Shown in pieces: positions 43,001 to 53,909 of a stretch of DNA of 64,000 nt (position 1 is its first letter; each line of letters starts with the position of its first letter). The stretch is from Macrothele yani. Its lineage: Eukaryota > Arthropoda > Arachnida > Araneae > Macrothelidae. A program made the position numbers and the translations under genes. The notes under the pieces are model-generated. The model worked only from the letters and a program-made list of their open reading frames with translations, was not told the DNA's origin and did not search any database. The stretch covers positions 17,361,001-17,425,000 of the forward strand of contig CM077011.1 of NCBI GenBank assembly GCA_039090855.1. Direction: 5' to 3'.

Positions 43001-43201
43001 TGTTTGGCCATAACTCACCACGCTGGCCAAGCGGGTTGGTGAGTGTGGGATAGCATTTCCTCTGATCCCGATGGTATAGTTATACCGCTATTGGCGGTCG
43101 TCAGAGCCCCTTTAGTGGGAACAGGATGCACCACGAGAAGGCGGGGTTGACATTTGTCAAGGAGAGGCTGTGATGTTACGCATCACCTGACCTTACATCC
43201 C
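40018..43201 (-). mobile_element. RTE retrotransposon, near full length
   Basis: About 3.18 kb, flanked by a 9-bp duplication TATGTGCTT at 40009-40017 and 43202-43210. The minus-strand order is a 5' region of about 200 bp, one long ORF, then the stop codon directly followed by a (GATGAT)n tail at 40018-40037. The near-absent 3' UTR and microsatellite tail are RTE hallmarks. A second copy starts at 63481. Confidence 0.95.
40038..42992 (-). pseudogene. RTE endonuclease/reverse transcriptase, one nonsense codon
   Basis: From ATG 42992 the frame is open for 615 codons, meets TAA at 41145-41147 and continues in the same frame for about 368 codons to TGA 40038-40040. AP-endonuclease motifs: LTLATYNGRSL, VGLSEVRRKG, IMGDFNAKIG, SEIDFIM and TGSDHRLVR. 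Reverse transcriptase motifs: NYRPISLLSVVYK, EQAGFRSGYSTIDHIHVL, CMAFIDYEKAFDSV, KGVRQGDTISP and LRFADDVVIF (catalytic Asp pair). The C-terminal RTE region includes VLTYGAETWTLTKRDIQRLQ. The stop sits where Gln would fit (CAA to TAA). Otherwise coding-competent over about 985 codons. Confidence 0.93.
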
Positions 43202-43375
43202 TATGTGCTTACCTCCTTTTATATGTTGCTCAGTGACATCCTTATGGATCTTTTTTGTTATGCTGGTAGTAACATTACAGACAGTACACCTCAGTACACT
43301 TCCATCTGTTTCCATAAAATCATTTTTATATATTTTTGCTAAAGCAAATAACTTATCTTTTGGTACTTTTGGCAT
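43202..43375 (-). pseudogene. hAT transposase, N-terminal exon-like fragment (zinc finger)
   Basis: Start ATG 43375 (MPKVPKDKLFALAKIY), then a BED-like zinc finger: VLRCTVCNVTTSITKK, TEQHIKGGKHI. The fragment ends in the RTE target duplication. Removing the RTE and one copy of TATGTGCTT joins GGKHI to KQVNLF in frame, so this is the N-terminus of the gene at 38529-40017. Confidence 0.9.
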
Positions 43376-43925
43376 TTTGCAAAATTTATACACTCATTTA
43401 GAAATTAATAGACACCTAATCTAAGTAGTAGCAAACTAACACAAACTCAAAGAAAGTAGCAAAAACTTAGCTAACAAGGTAGGCCTACCAACCGCCATGT
43501 GCATGATGTTGCCAGATTCCAAATGAGGTATGTCTGGGCTTGGTGTTGCCAGATTCCAAATAAAGTATTTGTGGGTTTGGTGTTGCGAAAATCCAAATGA
43601 AGTATATTTTACACTTATATTCTTCTGCTCTTGGTTTTGCCAACTTATTCATTTCTTGAAGCAAATTTTTTTCTTTGTAAATTTTTTTTCCAAATGTAAA
43701 TAACTAACAAAAAATATTAAAAATGTGATTTAATAACTGAAATACGGGGGAAAATGGGCAATTGCACCAAAATATGGGCAGATTTCCGAAATATGGGCAT
43801 TTATGGACAAATAAAAAATAATGATTTTCAATTAATTTCAGCATATGTATGAGTATTATGGCATTTTTAGGCAAATTAAGCTTCCCATAAAAAAAAATTT
43901 GTGGGCAGCCGATAAAAATCCTAAG
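43211..43925 (-). other. hAT 5' non-coding region and terminal repeat
   Basis: Upstream of the transposase ATG to the end at 43925. Contains several ATGGGCA/TATGGGCA-type subterminal motifs, also seen near the left end (38376-38430), as expected for hAT transposase-binding repeats. Confidence 0.55.
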
Positions 43926-43984
43926 TCTGCTTATCACATCACAAAAATAAAGGGATTTAATACGCTATTTATGCGTTTTTTGAG
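43926..43984 (+). mobile_element. Palindromic MITE copy 1, right end
   Basis: TCTGCTTATCACATCACAAA, GGGATTTAATACGC, TTTTTTGAG. Corresponds to the right terminus of the copy at 49991-50352. Confidence 0.75.
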
Positions 43985-45739
43985 TATTCATCGTCTGGTG
44001 TATTTACGTAAAAAAAACTTACTTTTATTTCAAAATGAGTTCGAAATGGTCCTTTCCTCTGGCATTATCACTTCAACCGGCAATTAGAAGCTTTGTTTAG
44101 CAGATTGCACAGAATATGTTTGCTGTATCCTCATAATGAAGTTAGGGTGATGCATAAACAAACAGATAAATGCTTCAGAATAGAGTCCTAAAGCTTCACA
44201 AGATAAAATAATACAAACTCCAAGGGAAATTTACCAAAAACGCATTTTGTAGGAGATCCTCAAGGAAATTCTTAAAGTAAATGGAAGGGGATCCTTTAAC
44301 GGATGCCGTATTTCAAACATTCCAGCATAATTTTCCCTTGCGATAAGAGTATGTTCAGGGAGCATCTCAGTTGGGGCTGGCGTTATCGGAAATCCTTGGA
44401 GGTCTTAAGGCGTAGAATAGGAGCATCTGCAAGAGCAGAGCTTCAGTTTAATCTCAGTACATTTGCTAAAAGACCAACAGCTATTCCTCAGTTAAGAGAT
44501 TCAGTTCTTTGAAGATTTCGGAAGAAGGGCGCAAATCTCTTCTAAATAATGAATAAGCTCGGACTGAATACGCATGAATCAATTTTACTTGACATGAATC
44601 AATTTTACTATGTTTAAAAAACAAAACCCTCAGATACGTCTCAAAATCTGCAGCAAAGTCACTGAGACTTGAATGATGTACGCAATTTTGTAATGAATAG
44701 AATTCCATGGAATTACAAAAAGGTATAAGGCAAATGAAAGACGGTTTAACGTGGGGCATTTGTTAACACAGAATTCAGGGAACTGTATGCGCGTAAGGAA
44801 GACTCACACCTTCATTTCAATTCTGAGATTGTCAAGAATGCAAGCATTACGCTTCGCCATTGTAACCTGTCAGTTAATAAGGGATGCGATTTTGTATCAT
44901 CGACGAAACGTTCGAGTTGCGGTAGTTATTTTTCTTCTGATACATGAAAGAGTTAAATAAGGAATACAGTAAAACCCCGTTTACGTTTCTCACTTATACG
45001 TTTGTTCTTATTTATATGTAAAATGTCATCGGTTCAAAAATTCTGAATTGCCCTCAATGTTAAATTTTATCAATTATACACTAATCGATTTACCTATCAT
45101 CTCATTTTTAAGTTAAATTGTGATGTTGCGGTGTCGTGAATTAGAAATTTAAACCATGATAATTCCGCTTACTAATCTCTCTTCCCACCCTTCCCTTTCA
45201 CTACGAATTCTATATTATAATCTCCTCTTCCTTTTGCGCTTCTTATTTCCTGTTACACCTGCTTCAAGACTAACTCTGGTGCGTTCCTCTTGAGCTACCG
45301 CTGGTTAGTTCACTTGGTACCTGCAGTAGACACCTGTCCTTGCTTGACGTTGTTATGCCCCACTCTTTCCTCGAGACCTTCTTTCGCTTTTCAAAATAAT
45401 TTTTAACCCAAGAACAAACCGTTTCGCAATTTGACTGGAGTTCTATATCTGAAGAGGAAGACGAGTATAGCTTCCAAGATTGCCTCAGTTGCAAAGAAGA
45501 TGTGGCAACGTCATGACAGATGAAATTATTGAGAGCAAAAAGTGCAACGAATACGTCTCCAGTGACAAAAATTATAATGAGTCCCAGGTAAGAGCATCAG
45601 CACTAAAACGTAGCGTGACACTGAAATCCTTCAACGTCGTTAGGGACTCCTTTGTGGCCCTAATACTGATGTGAAAACAATGCATGCTCTCTGTAAGACC
45701 GAAAGTACCGTCACGTGACGTAGCGCCTTGTTTGTTCTG
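43985..45739. other. No gene recognised; a pogo/Tigger-like terminus near 44972
   Basis: The bases ACAGTAAAACCCCGTTTACG near 44967 resemble a pogo/Tigger terminal repeat. No partner end or transposase was identified. The minus-strand frame at 45270-45494 (74 codons) is unrecognised. Confidence 0.3.
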
Positions 45740-46325
45740 AAAACCTGATGCTCAATATTAAAGTTGTTTGTAAACACCTGATTTTCAAGATTAAAGTTAT
45801 TTGTGAAAACCTGATGCTCAAGATTAAAGTTGTTTGTGAAAACCTGATGCTCCAGACTAAAGTTGTTTGTAAAAACCTGATTCTTATGATTAAAGTCGTT
45901 TGTAAAAACCTGATTCTCAAGATTAAAGTTATTTGTGAAAACCTGATACTCCAGATTAAAGTTGTTTGTAAAAACCTGATTCTAGTGATTAAAGTCGTTT
46001 GTGAAAACTGATTCTCAAGATTAAAGTTATTTGTGAAAACCTGATACTCCAGATTAAAGTTGTTTGTAAAAACCTGATTCTAATGATTAAAGTCGTTTGT
46101 GAAAACTGATTCTCAAGATTAAAGTTGTTTGTGAAAACCTGATGCTCCAGATTAAAGTTGTTTGTAAAAACCTGATTCTTATGATTAAAGTCGTTTGTAA
46201 AAACCTGCTTCTCAAGATTAAAGTTGTTTGTGAAAACATGATTCTCAAGATTAAAATTGTTTGTGAAAACCTGATTGTCAAGATTAAAGTTGTTTGTGAA
46301 AATCTGATTCTCAAGACTAAAAGTC
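45740..46325. repeat. 33-bp minisatellite (~17 copies)
   Basis: Unit GTTGTTTGTGAAAACCTGAT followed by TCTCAAGATTAAA. The period is 11 codons, so both strands stay open over long stretches (plus: KVVCENLILKI; minus: RFSQTTLIL). Blocks of three units repeat (TACTCCAG, TCTAGTGA or TCTAATGA, TCTCAAGA order at 45945 and 46043). Two units have lost one base (GAAAACTGATT). Confidence 0.92.
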
Positions 46326-47985
46326 TGTTTTTTTTGAAAACGTTTTCAAAATGACGTTTTGCATTCCCAGTGCACGTACGGCTACGAGGAGTACAATAAA
46401 TGCATAAATGTCGGATATCTTTTGCCTAAAGCGCGCGTCAAATACAAATGTTCCGCTATTTTTCTTCTGACCTGTGATTTTGTTCAAAAAGATAAATTCT
46501 TTTCTATTTTCACAGGGAGCTGAATTTTAATCTCTGAGTTTCCTCCCAGTTCTCGTCAAACGCGCTTTAGTTACCATACTCCATGTGAAAATATTTCACC
46601 ATTAAACTTCAGATTCATGAAATAATTTCAGACTGTGTGTTTTTACAAATATATACATTACTTTAAATTTAATTAAAAATAAATTCCAAGATTTTATCTT
46701 TCGTAAAAAGCGTTGTTTCAGAAGTTATTCTTTCTATAAAACCTTCGCTCTTCAGGCAAAGGAAGAAATGCTATTCTAATACTGAGTGCAATTTAAAATG
46801 TCTCTGATATTAAAAAAAAACGCTAATAGAAACACACTATTCCCAAAATTGGTTGGTCCAACTTCTCGCTTTAAAAGCCGATTTTACTTTCTAAAAATGC
46901 AACAAGCCGATTTTACTTTCTAAAAATGCAAACTCTCTTGTCTGTTTCTTCAGCAAAGAAACATGAAATAATTATCATATATAAAATATTCATGCGGTGT
47001 TGAAGCAAACGAGTTTTTTTTTTCGTATTCTTTTTTGTTTTTCTTTTTATGCATTAAAAGTGTTAGATGTCAACGTTCATTAGTATTGCAACACCCAAGG
47101 GTTTCACAGAGGGGATTTCACGGATTTTGTATTCAGCTCCTGAACGAACACTTGCATTTGCTATCCGTCAAACCTTTGAGAAATTAAGAAAGTAAAGGAA
47201 TAAATGTTTTAAACACAATGAGTTTTTCAGAAGAGAAAAACTGATTTTACATTCTTAGCATTAGAAGTTCCAGATGCATAAATATAAATATCATGAATGA
47301 AATTTTGGCACAACACAACTATTGTTTTTAAAGCATTGTGATATTAATGATATCACGTATAACTTAAGACAATTTCTCCTGTATCAAGGGAATTACAGTT
47401 CAATCGTTGTCAGGTGAAGGTAACGATTCTTGTATGCGCTTCTGGAATTGGATGAACTTTATTTCATTCTAAATATATTTATAGTTTAATTTATTTTAAA
47501 GTGAAAGTAGAATAAAGTTAACAAACAAGGATTGAATCATTATTCTTTCACAGTTATTCTTCACTACAACTGTAATTTGACATTTAAACATTGCTACGAA
47601 ATACAAAATAATCACTGTATTTGTAAAAGTTGTGTGTGTTTAGTTCGGTAACTCCTGTAAAGCACTAGCTACGGAACAGAAAGCCTCCTAAAAATGAAAA
47701 TAATATTTCTGCAAGTGTCTGAAACTATCAAGAAATCAAACGAACAATGCACAGAAAATCCTAATTTACGACAATTTGCGTTTAATTTTTTATTTTCAAA
47801 ATAATTTTCGACTTTCAAAATTTGTTCACATGTAAAGACTAACTTATATGAGCTAACAAACACGCAAAGTATGAAAACAAATAATTAATTAAAACACAAT
47901 AAAAAGTTGTATGTAAGAATTAATTAATAAGGTCTAAAGAACCCAACAAATAATAAAAATAAGAAATGAAAAAAAAAAGGATAAA
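46326..47985. other. No gene recognised
   Basis: AT-rich. A 28-bp direct duplication (AAGCCGATTTTACTTTCTAA) occurs at about 46875-46930. Otherwise unique. Confidence 0.4.
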
Positions 47986-47989
47986 ACTG

Positions 47990-48145
47990 GTATGTTAAAA
48001 TGATATTGCGCAGAAGAGGGTAATACGCCCGAACTTTGCTAAATTCTAGGTTTGACCGGTAAATCCTGGCATTAATCATACGAAGGTGGTCACAGTCCGG
48101 AAAATACTTGTAAACGCTTTCGGTAAACACCAATTGGCAAAAGTG
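47990..48145 (-). repeat. Inverted partner of 49680-49890
   Basis: The reverse complement (CGTTTACAAGTATTTTCCGG, GATTTACCGGTCAAACCTAG) aligns with 49797-49870. Together they could be the ends of a 1.9 kb element, or two dispersed copies. Confidence 0.6.
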
Positions 48146-48434
48146 CGTATTGTTTGTAAGTTTTAAAATATTGAAACAGTCATTTATGTTGCATAATTAT
48201 TTTATATTACACCTGTTGTACTGGGCCCATAGTTTTAATTACATTGTTTATTTAAAAAGTGTGTAAGTGGAATAAGAAATTAGAATAGCCTTATAAATTC
48301 TATATTTTTCACTATTAAACTAATACATTATAATAATTTGCCTTTCTCAATTTAAATTTCAAATATAATGTCCAGAATAACATTAAACATGACGGCTTTA
48401 TTATTTCATTACATTTAATTAATGTATAACAAGA

Positions 48435-49115
48435 CAATGTCTCTCTATTCTAAAAAAAGTAACTGCGGCCGCTGCCGCTGTTTTAGAAATTTCGCGACAC
48501 TCTTGCTTTCCTAGCTCGCAGTGCAAAACGTATTGAACACAAAAATATGAAATTTACATCGTTTATAGAGAATTGTATGCAAAAGATGCTGAAGTAAACC
48601 GTTTCTCGATTCTGGCGATACTTCAAGAGCTATTGTATTTCAAAGTTAAGGTAAGCAAAAAAGTGCTATCAGGTCGCGTTCCGGACACACTAACAACAAC
48701 TGAACCACGAAACTTTGTAGGCATGTAGTGCCATGACATAATTTTTGCACCTCGTCGCCTATTTTTTGAATTTCGATTTATTTTACGAGAAATTAAATTT
48801 CTAAATTTCACAAAATTCTCTATTTCGGGATGGGATCCATTTAAAAACGGATATATGGCAAACTATAAATCATAACGCATTGCAATTTTTACAGCATAAA
48901 CACAAACTATGATCAGTTTTTTACAAAAAAAAAAAATTCAGAAAAAGTAATTTTCTGATTTTTAAGCATTTTTTAAAGACGCAACGGAAAGAAACGAACG
49001 GCTTGTCTGTCTTCACGATAACCACAGAGGAAGTTTCTGGTCCCGTGACCTGCTGCCATGGTGACGCAGATAATTAATTTGTTATGCATTGTTTTGTTGG
49101 TAAAGCTATCTCAGT
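48435..49115 (-). repeat. Dispersed ~690-bp non-coding repeat, copy 2
   Basis: Reverse complement of 20873-21556 with small indels. Differences include GCGGCCGCTGCCGCTG here against a shorter run in copy 1. Confidence 0.8.
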
Positions 49116-49119
49116 TTTT

Positions 49120-49330
49120 TAAGGTGGACGTCAAGTGATTTTGCTTCCTATACTTCCAATGGAAAACTTTCTATACACATTTTCCTCACAATTACTGCCT
49201 TCCCAAGGATGAAAATTTGAACATCGATTAAAATAGCTTCATTTTATAACTTGGAATACTTAATATTTTCTAAACCATAACCATAATTATGCAATCCAAC
49301 ATTTGTTCATGAAATAAAAGTAACTTATTA
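49120..49330 (+). repeat. Single arm of the palindromic family seen at 52065-53909
   Basis: AAGGTGGACGTC, CCAATGGAAAACTT, TTCCCAAGGATGAAAATTTG and GCAATCCAACATTTG match the arms at 52065-52230 and 53690-53909. Confidence 0.7.
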
Positions 49331-49679
49331 AACAGGATTTCCTTCAACATTATCAAATTATAATTAAACTTACGTGTTAGGTTGACTGTTATGACATTTG
49401 GAGTTACAAAGTAGATTGGTTGATTTGCACAAACACATCTTTGTGGGACACTTCTTTGAACAGTTGTATTTTTGGAATCCTTGTCCACCAACTAAAGAAA
49501 GCTTATTTTACTTTAAAGCTTATTAACCACTTCATGAACACTTATTTTTTTCCGACTTCTTCGATAATTAAAAAAATTCTTTGCACAAGGTTAATTGGTT
49601 TACCTTGTGCAAAAAAAGGAAGAAATGTCAACTGCGTTGGCACATGCGCACTACAGGCTTTGACATACTCATCGCTTAT

Positions 49680-49890
49680 TTCGGACTTTTACCAATTGGT
49701 GTTGGTAACTGTAGCAAAATGGTTTGGTAAAAGCCCGAAATGAGCTTTCACCAAACCATTTACCGAAAAGGTTTGGTAAAAGCCCGAAATGAAAGCGTTT
49801 ACAAGTATTTTTCGGACTTTTACCACCTTAGTATGGTAAATGCCACGATTTACCGGTCAAACCTAGGATTTGCCAATTTTCGGGCTTTTA
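49680..49890 (+). repeat. Repeat with GGTAAAAGCCCGAAAT motifs
   Basis: Contains two direct copies of TTTGGTAAAAGCCCGAAATG (about 49723 and 49771). Shares 100 bp in inverse orientation with 47990-48145. Confidence 0.65.
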
Positions 49891-49990
49891 CAGTAACACA
49901 TACATTCATACATGTTTCTTTGTTGTTCGCCAAGATTTAGAAGGTAATTCCTCAAAGTAACGTAGTTATATAAACACCACACTGTGAACA

Positions 49991-50352
49991 CTCAAGAGAC
50001 GCATATAGTGTATTAAATCCATTTATTTTTGTGGCGTAGTAAGTACAAAGATTCTCCAAGGCTTCGCACTCCACTGGAAGGCTTTCTCAAGGCAATGGTA
50101 GACATAAAAATGAAATTTTATGTCTACCAATATTAAAAATTGTTAAAAAAATTATAAAAATTATTTAAAAAATTATAAAAGTATTTATGACTATTATAAA
50201 AATTATTTTATGTCTACTGACATAAAAATGCATCTTTATGTCTACCATTGCCTTGAGAAAGCCTCCCAGGGGAGTGCAAAAGCTTGGCGTATCTTTGCAC
50301 TTACTCCGCCACAAAAATTAACGGATTTAATACGTTTTATAAGTCTCTTGAG
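49991..50352. mobile_element. Palindromic MITE copy 2
   Basis: Outer CTCAAGAGACGCATATAGTG pairs with the inverted ATAAGTCTCTTGAG end. Inside, CACTCCACTGGAAGGCTTTC pairs with GAAAGCCTCCCAGGGGAGTG and GTAGACATAAAA with its complement, around an AT-rich centre. No coding capacity. Confidence 0.85.
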
Positions 50353-50404
50353 TGTTCCTCAAAGTAAGTTTGTCTTCCAAATCAAAACTACTGATGATAT
50401 TGTA

Positions 50405-51535
50405 TTTCACTTATTCATGATGCATCAGACGCCTCCTTTTATGGCGATCGTGGCATTCACTCATTCATGATGCATTAGACGCCTTCCTTTTATGGTGATC
50501 GTGGCATTCACTTACTCATGATGCATCAGACGCCTCCTTTTATGGTGATCGTGGCATTCACTTATTCATGATACATCAGACGCCTCGTTTTATGGTGATC
50601 GTGGCATTCACTTATGATGCATCAGACGTCTCCTTTTGTGGTGATCGTGTCATTCACTTATTCATGATGCATCAGACGCCTCCTTTTATGGTGATCGTGG
50701 CATTCACTTCTTCATGATGCATCAGACGCCTTCCTTTAATGGTGATCGTAGCATTCACTTATTCATGATGCATCAGACGCCTTCTTTTATGGAGATCGTG
50801 GTATTCACTTATTCATGATGCATCAGACGCCTCCTTTTATGGCGATCGTGGCATTCACTCATTCATGATGCATAAGACGCCTCCTTTTATGGTAATCGTG
50901 GCATTCATCCATTCATGATGCATCAGACGCCTCCTTTTATGGAGATCGTGGTATTCACTTATTCATAATGCATCAGACGCCTCCTTTTATGGTGATCGTG
51001 GCATTCACTTATTCATGATGCATCAGACGCCTCCTTTTATGGTGATCGTGGCATTCACTTATTCATGATGCATCAGACGCCTCCTTTTATGGTGATCGTG
51101 GCATTCACTTATTCATGATCCATCAGACGCCTCCTTTTATGGTGATCGTGGCATTCACTTATTCATGATGCATCAGACGTCTCCTTTTGTGGTGATCGTG
51201 GCATTCACTTATTCATGATGCATCAGACGCCTCCTTTAATGGTGATCGTGGTATTCACTTATTCATGATGCATCAGACGCCTCCTTTTATGGTGATGATT
51301 CAGGATGCATCAGACTCCTCCTTTTATGGAGATCGTGGTATTCACTTATTCATGATGCATCAGACGCCTCCTTTTATGGTGATCGGGGCATTCACTTATT
51401 CATGATGCTTTTATGGTGATCGTTGCATTCACTTATTCATGATCCATCAGACGCCTCCTTTTATGGTGATCGTGGCATTCACTTATTCATGATGCATCAG
51501 ACGCCTCCTTTTATGGTGATCGTTGCATTCGTCAA
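50405..51535 (+). repeat. 50-bp minisatellite (~23 copies)
   Basis: Unit GATGCATCAGACGCCTCCTT, then TTATGGTGATCGTGGCATTC, then ACTTATTCAT. Starts about every 50 bp from 50421, with shortened units near 50618, 51305 and 51406. Copies 12-18 are nearly identical, suggesting recent expansion. The array begins about 50 bp after a palindromic MITE. Confidence 0.95.
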
Positions 51536-52060
51536 TCGTCTCACTCAAGACCTTTTGTACTTCAAACGTATTGTCTTTTTCGCTTGCACGCATCATGAGT
51601 CTTGTTCTGTCATGATTTCTACGATCGTAATAAACCTTTTTCTTCCTGCCAGGGTGTGAATAAACTTCTTCAAAAAGTACCCAGTCATCCCATTCTTTCA
51701 AAAATGACAAAACCACCTTCATGGATTCGTCTCCACCTTAGGGATAACATTTTGTTTCACATTACACATCTTTGTCGCACACATGTGTATAATAGAACGA
51801 GTCTTGGTGCAACCTCACAGTAACACATCTCTTCAGTACTCAAATGACTCCCGTACTTCTTCTGCTGTAGTCAGGTTTCATCACCGTTTACCAGAGTAAG
51901 AACAACTGCCCTGTCACACTCACCTATTCGGAACTCTTTTCGCAAATTGGTCAGCCCTATATAACTTCAAAATCTCATTTTTTTTCAAAGATAAATTCAC
52001 TCAAAATAACCTTTTTCTTTGTCAAACATGACTCTTAGGTTCACAAGCTCATTCGCCTTC
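51536..52060. other. No recognised product
   Basis: The minus-strand frame 51483-51722 (MKVVLSFLKEWDDWV) runs from the last minisatellite units into unique sequence. It has no recognised domain. Confidence 0.3.
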
Positions 52061-52232
52061 TTTCAGGTGGTTCCACCTAAAATCTCTGCCCTATGTTTCC
52101 ACTGGTAAAACTTCTTTACATATTTTCTTCGCAATTAATGTATTCCCAAGGATGAAAATTTTCACATCGATAAAACTAACTATAAGTTACAGCATGGGAT
52201 ACTTAATATTTGCTAAAACATGACCATAATTA

Positions 52233-53635
52233 CACTAGCGGAAAGTAAAAAAAGAACACCAAGAAGGAGACGTCTGATACCAACGAAATTTATACAGCTC
52301 AATAACGGAATACAGAGAATAACGTGATCAAAACATTATGGCAAAATACAGCTGTATTTGCTGGTAAACTGAAAAATAACATTTCCATGTAACAGGGTTA
52401 GTACGAAGTTGAACCGCCATGAAGTGCGTCACACTGTGCAATTCTGGCATGGAGTCTGTCGTACAGATGTTGGATGTAAGTTTGGGGTATTGAGTTCCAA
52501 GCATCCGCAACCAGGACGCTTAAATCGGGGATGGTCGTGGCTGGCCATGGAGACCGGGTACGTCGTTGTCCCATAAAATCCCACACGTACTCAATGGGGG
52601 ACAAATCTGGTGATCGTGCAGGCCATGGAAGTTGACTCACACCCTTAAGTGCATGTTGCGTTGCACGTGCCGTGTGTGGGCATGCGTTATCTTGCTGGAA
52701 AACACCACGATGGACCGATCTTACAAATGGCACAACAACGGGCTGAATGATGTTGTTGATGTAGGATGTGCTGTTTAACGTACCCGGTACAAACACTAGT
52801 TGTGTACGGGAGTGATAGCTGATCGCACCCCACACAGACCAGGTATAGGTCCTGTGTGTCGCTGGCGGGTGCAAGAAGTGTGGAGATGCTCCCCTGTGCG
52901 TCTGCGAACACGCATACGGCCAGCGGAGGCTCCCAAGCAGAATCTGCTTTCATCGCTGAACACGACAGATCGCCATTGCGTTCTCCAGTGCAGACGTTGG
53001 CGACACCAATGCAGCCGTCCCTGACGGTGGGCTGGAGCCAGAGGCACACGTGCACGTAGTCCTGCATCCAGTAGACGCTTGCGGATTGTTCGCATAGTCA
53101 CCTCAGGTGCAACGGCAGCTAGGATTTGCGTCGCAGTGGATGTTCTGCTTGACAACGCCGCTCTTCTTATGCGTCGATCGGTCCGGTCATCAGTCCGTCT
53201 GTGACTCCCGGTTCCACGTCTTCTCGTGTGGGAATGTTCCTCGGACCATCTACGCCACCATCGTACCACCACCGATACTTCCCGTCGAATTCGCTCCGCA
53301 ATACGACGATAGGACCACTCGGCCTCGCGGAGTCCAACTAGATCAAAGTCCGATAACTGCTGAAATCCTACACGTCTTCCATGTCCAGGCATTGCAGCTT
53401 CTTCAGGGTCTTCGCACGTGTCCGTACGCCGACGACTGATTACATTCACTTCGCAGTACTGCTTAAATACCACCGTCGATAATTTGCATATTATGCCGTG
53501 CTGTGCCGTAAGCGCTCACCGGTTGGTCCTGAAATAAACATCACACCTACGTAAACTCAACCCCATTAACATATGTAAATTTCATGATCGTCCGCCAATT
53601 CCTTCTGGGTGTTCTTTTTTCACTTTCCGCCAGTG
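52233..53635 (-). mobile_element. Tc1-like element, copy A
   Basis: Ends CACTAGCGGAAAGTAAAAAA at 52233 and, inverted, CACTGGCGGAAAGTGAAAAA ending at 53635. TA flanks at 52231-52232 and 53636-53637. Length 1403 bp. Same family as 59335-60775. Confidence 0.92.
52398..53392 (-). pseudogene. Tc1-like transposase copy A, one main frameshift
   Basis: ATG 53392 (MPGHGRRVGFQQLSDFDLVG), helix-turn-helix WSYRRIAERIRREVSVVVRW, RRIRRAALSSRTSTATQI, RSVVFSDESRFCLG (first Asp) and RRRTGEHLHTSC. A frameshift near 52850 separates this from VWGAISYHSRTQLVFVPG, FQQDNACPHTARATQHAL (second Asp), SPDLSPIEYVWDFMG (Glu) and the end HGGSTSY at 52398. Thirty-two residues lie between the second Asp and the Glu. One indel away from a full reading frame. 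Confidence 0.9.
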
Positions 53636-53909
53636 TATATAAAAAATCAATCATTTCTCTTTGAGTGATGTTCAGACCTCTTAATAAACGGCGCGACCTG
53701 AACGTTGAGGACGTCAGTTGACAAACAAATGTTGGATTGCTTAATTACGATTATGTTTTATCAAGTATTAAGTATCCCATGCTGTAACTTAAAGTTAGTT
53801 TTATCAATGTGCAAATTTTCATCCTTGGGAATACATTAATTGCGAAGAAAATATGTACAGAAGTTTTACCATTGAAAACATAAGGCAGAGATTTTAGGTG
53901 GAACCACCT

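Larger units (their letters stand above)
38355..43925 (-). mobile_element. hAT element (CGGBP1-like transposase) with nested SINE and RTE
   Basis: Inverted ends CTTAGGATTTTCATGGGC at 38362 and, inverted, CTTAGGATTTTTATCGG ending at 43925. TCTGCTTAT flanks at 38346-38354 and 43926-43934. Seven extra bases (TACTAGA) lie between the left duplication and the left end. Without the two nested insertions the element is about 2.1 kb. The transposase is on the minus strand. Confidence 0.85.
52065..53909. mobile_element. Palindromic element split by a Tc1 insertion
   Basis: Left arm 52065-52230 and right arm about 53740-53909 are inverted copies: AGGTGGTTCCACCTAAAATC, TTCTTCGCAATTAATGTATT, TTACAGCATGGGATACTTAA. 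A Tc1 element fills 52233-53635. About 100 bp of loop (53636-53740) remains. Without the Tc1 it is about 440 bp. Confidence 0.85.

Noticed and set aside
45748..46354. Repetitive protein encoded by the 33-bp array
   Set aside because: Open frames on both strands follow from the 33-bp period. One-base losses in some units break the frames, and no start context or flanking exon is seen.
50405..51535. CRISPR-like array
   Set aside because: Continuous 50-bp tandem units, no spacers, eukaryotic context.
51483..51722. 79-codon minus-strand frame beginning MKVVLSFLKEW
   Set aside because: Part of it is the minisatellite unit; the rest shows no domain. It could be an old exon, but nothing supports it.
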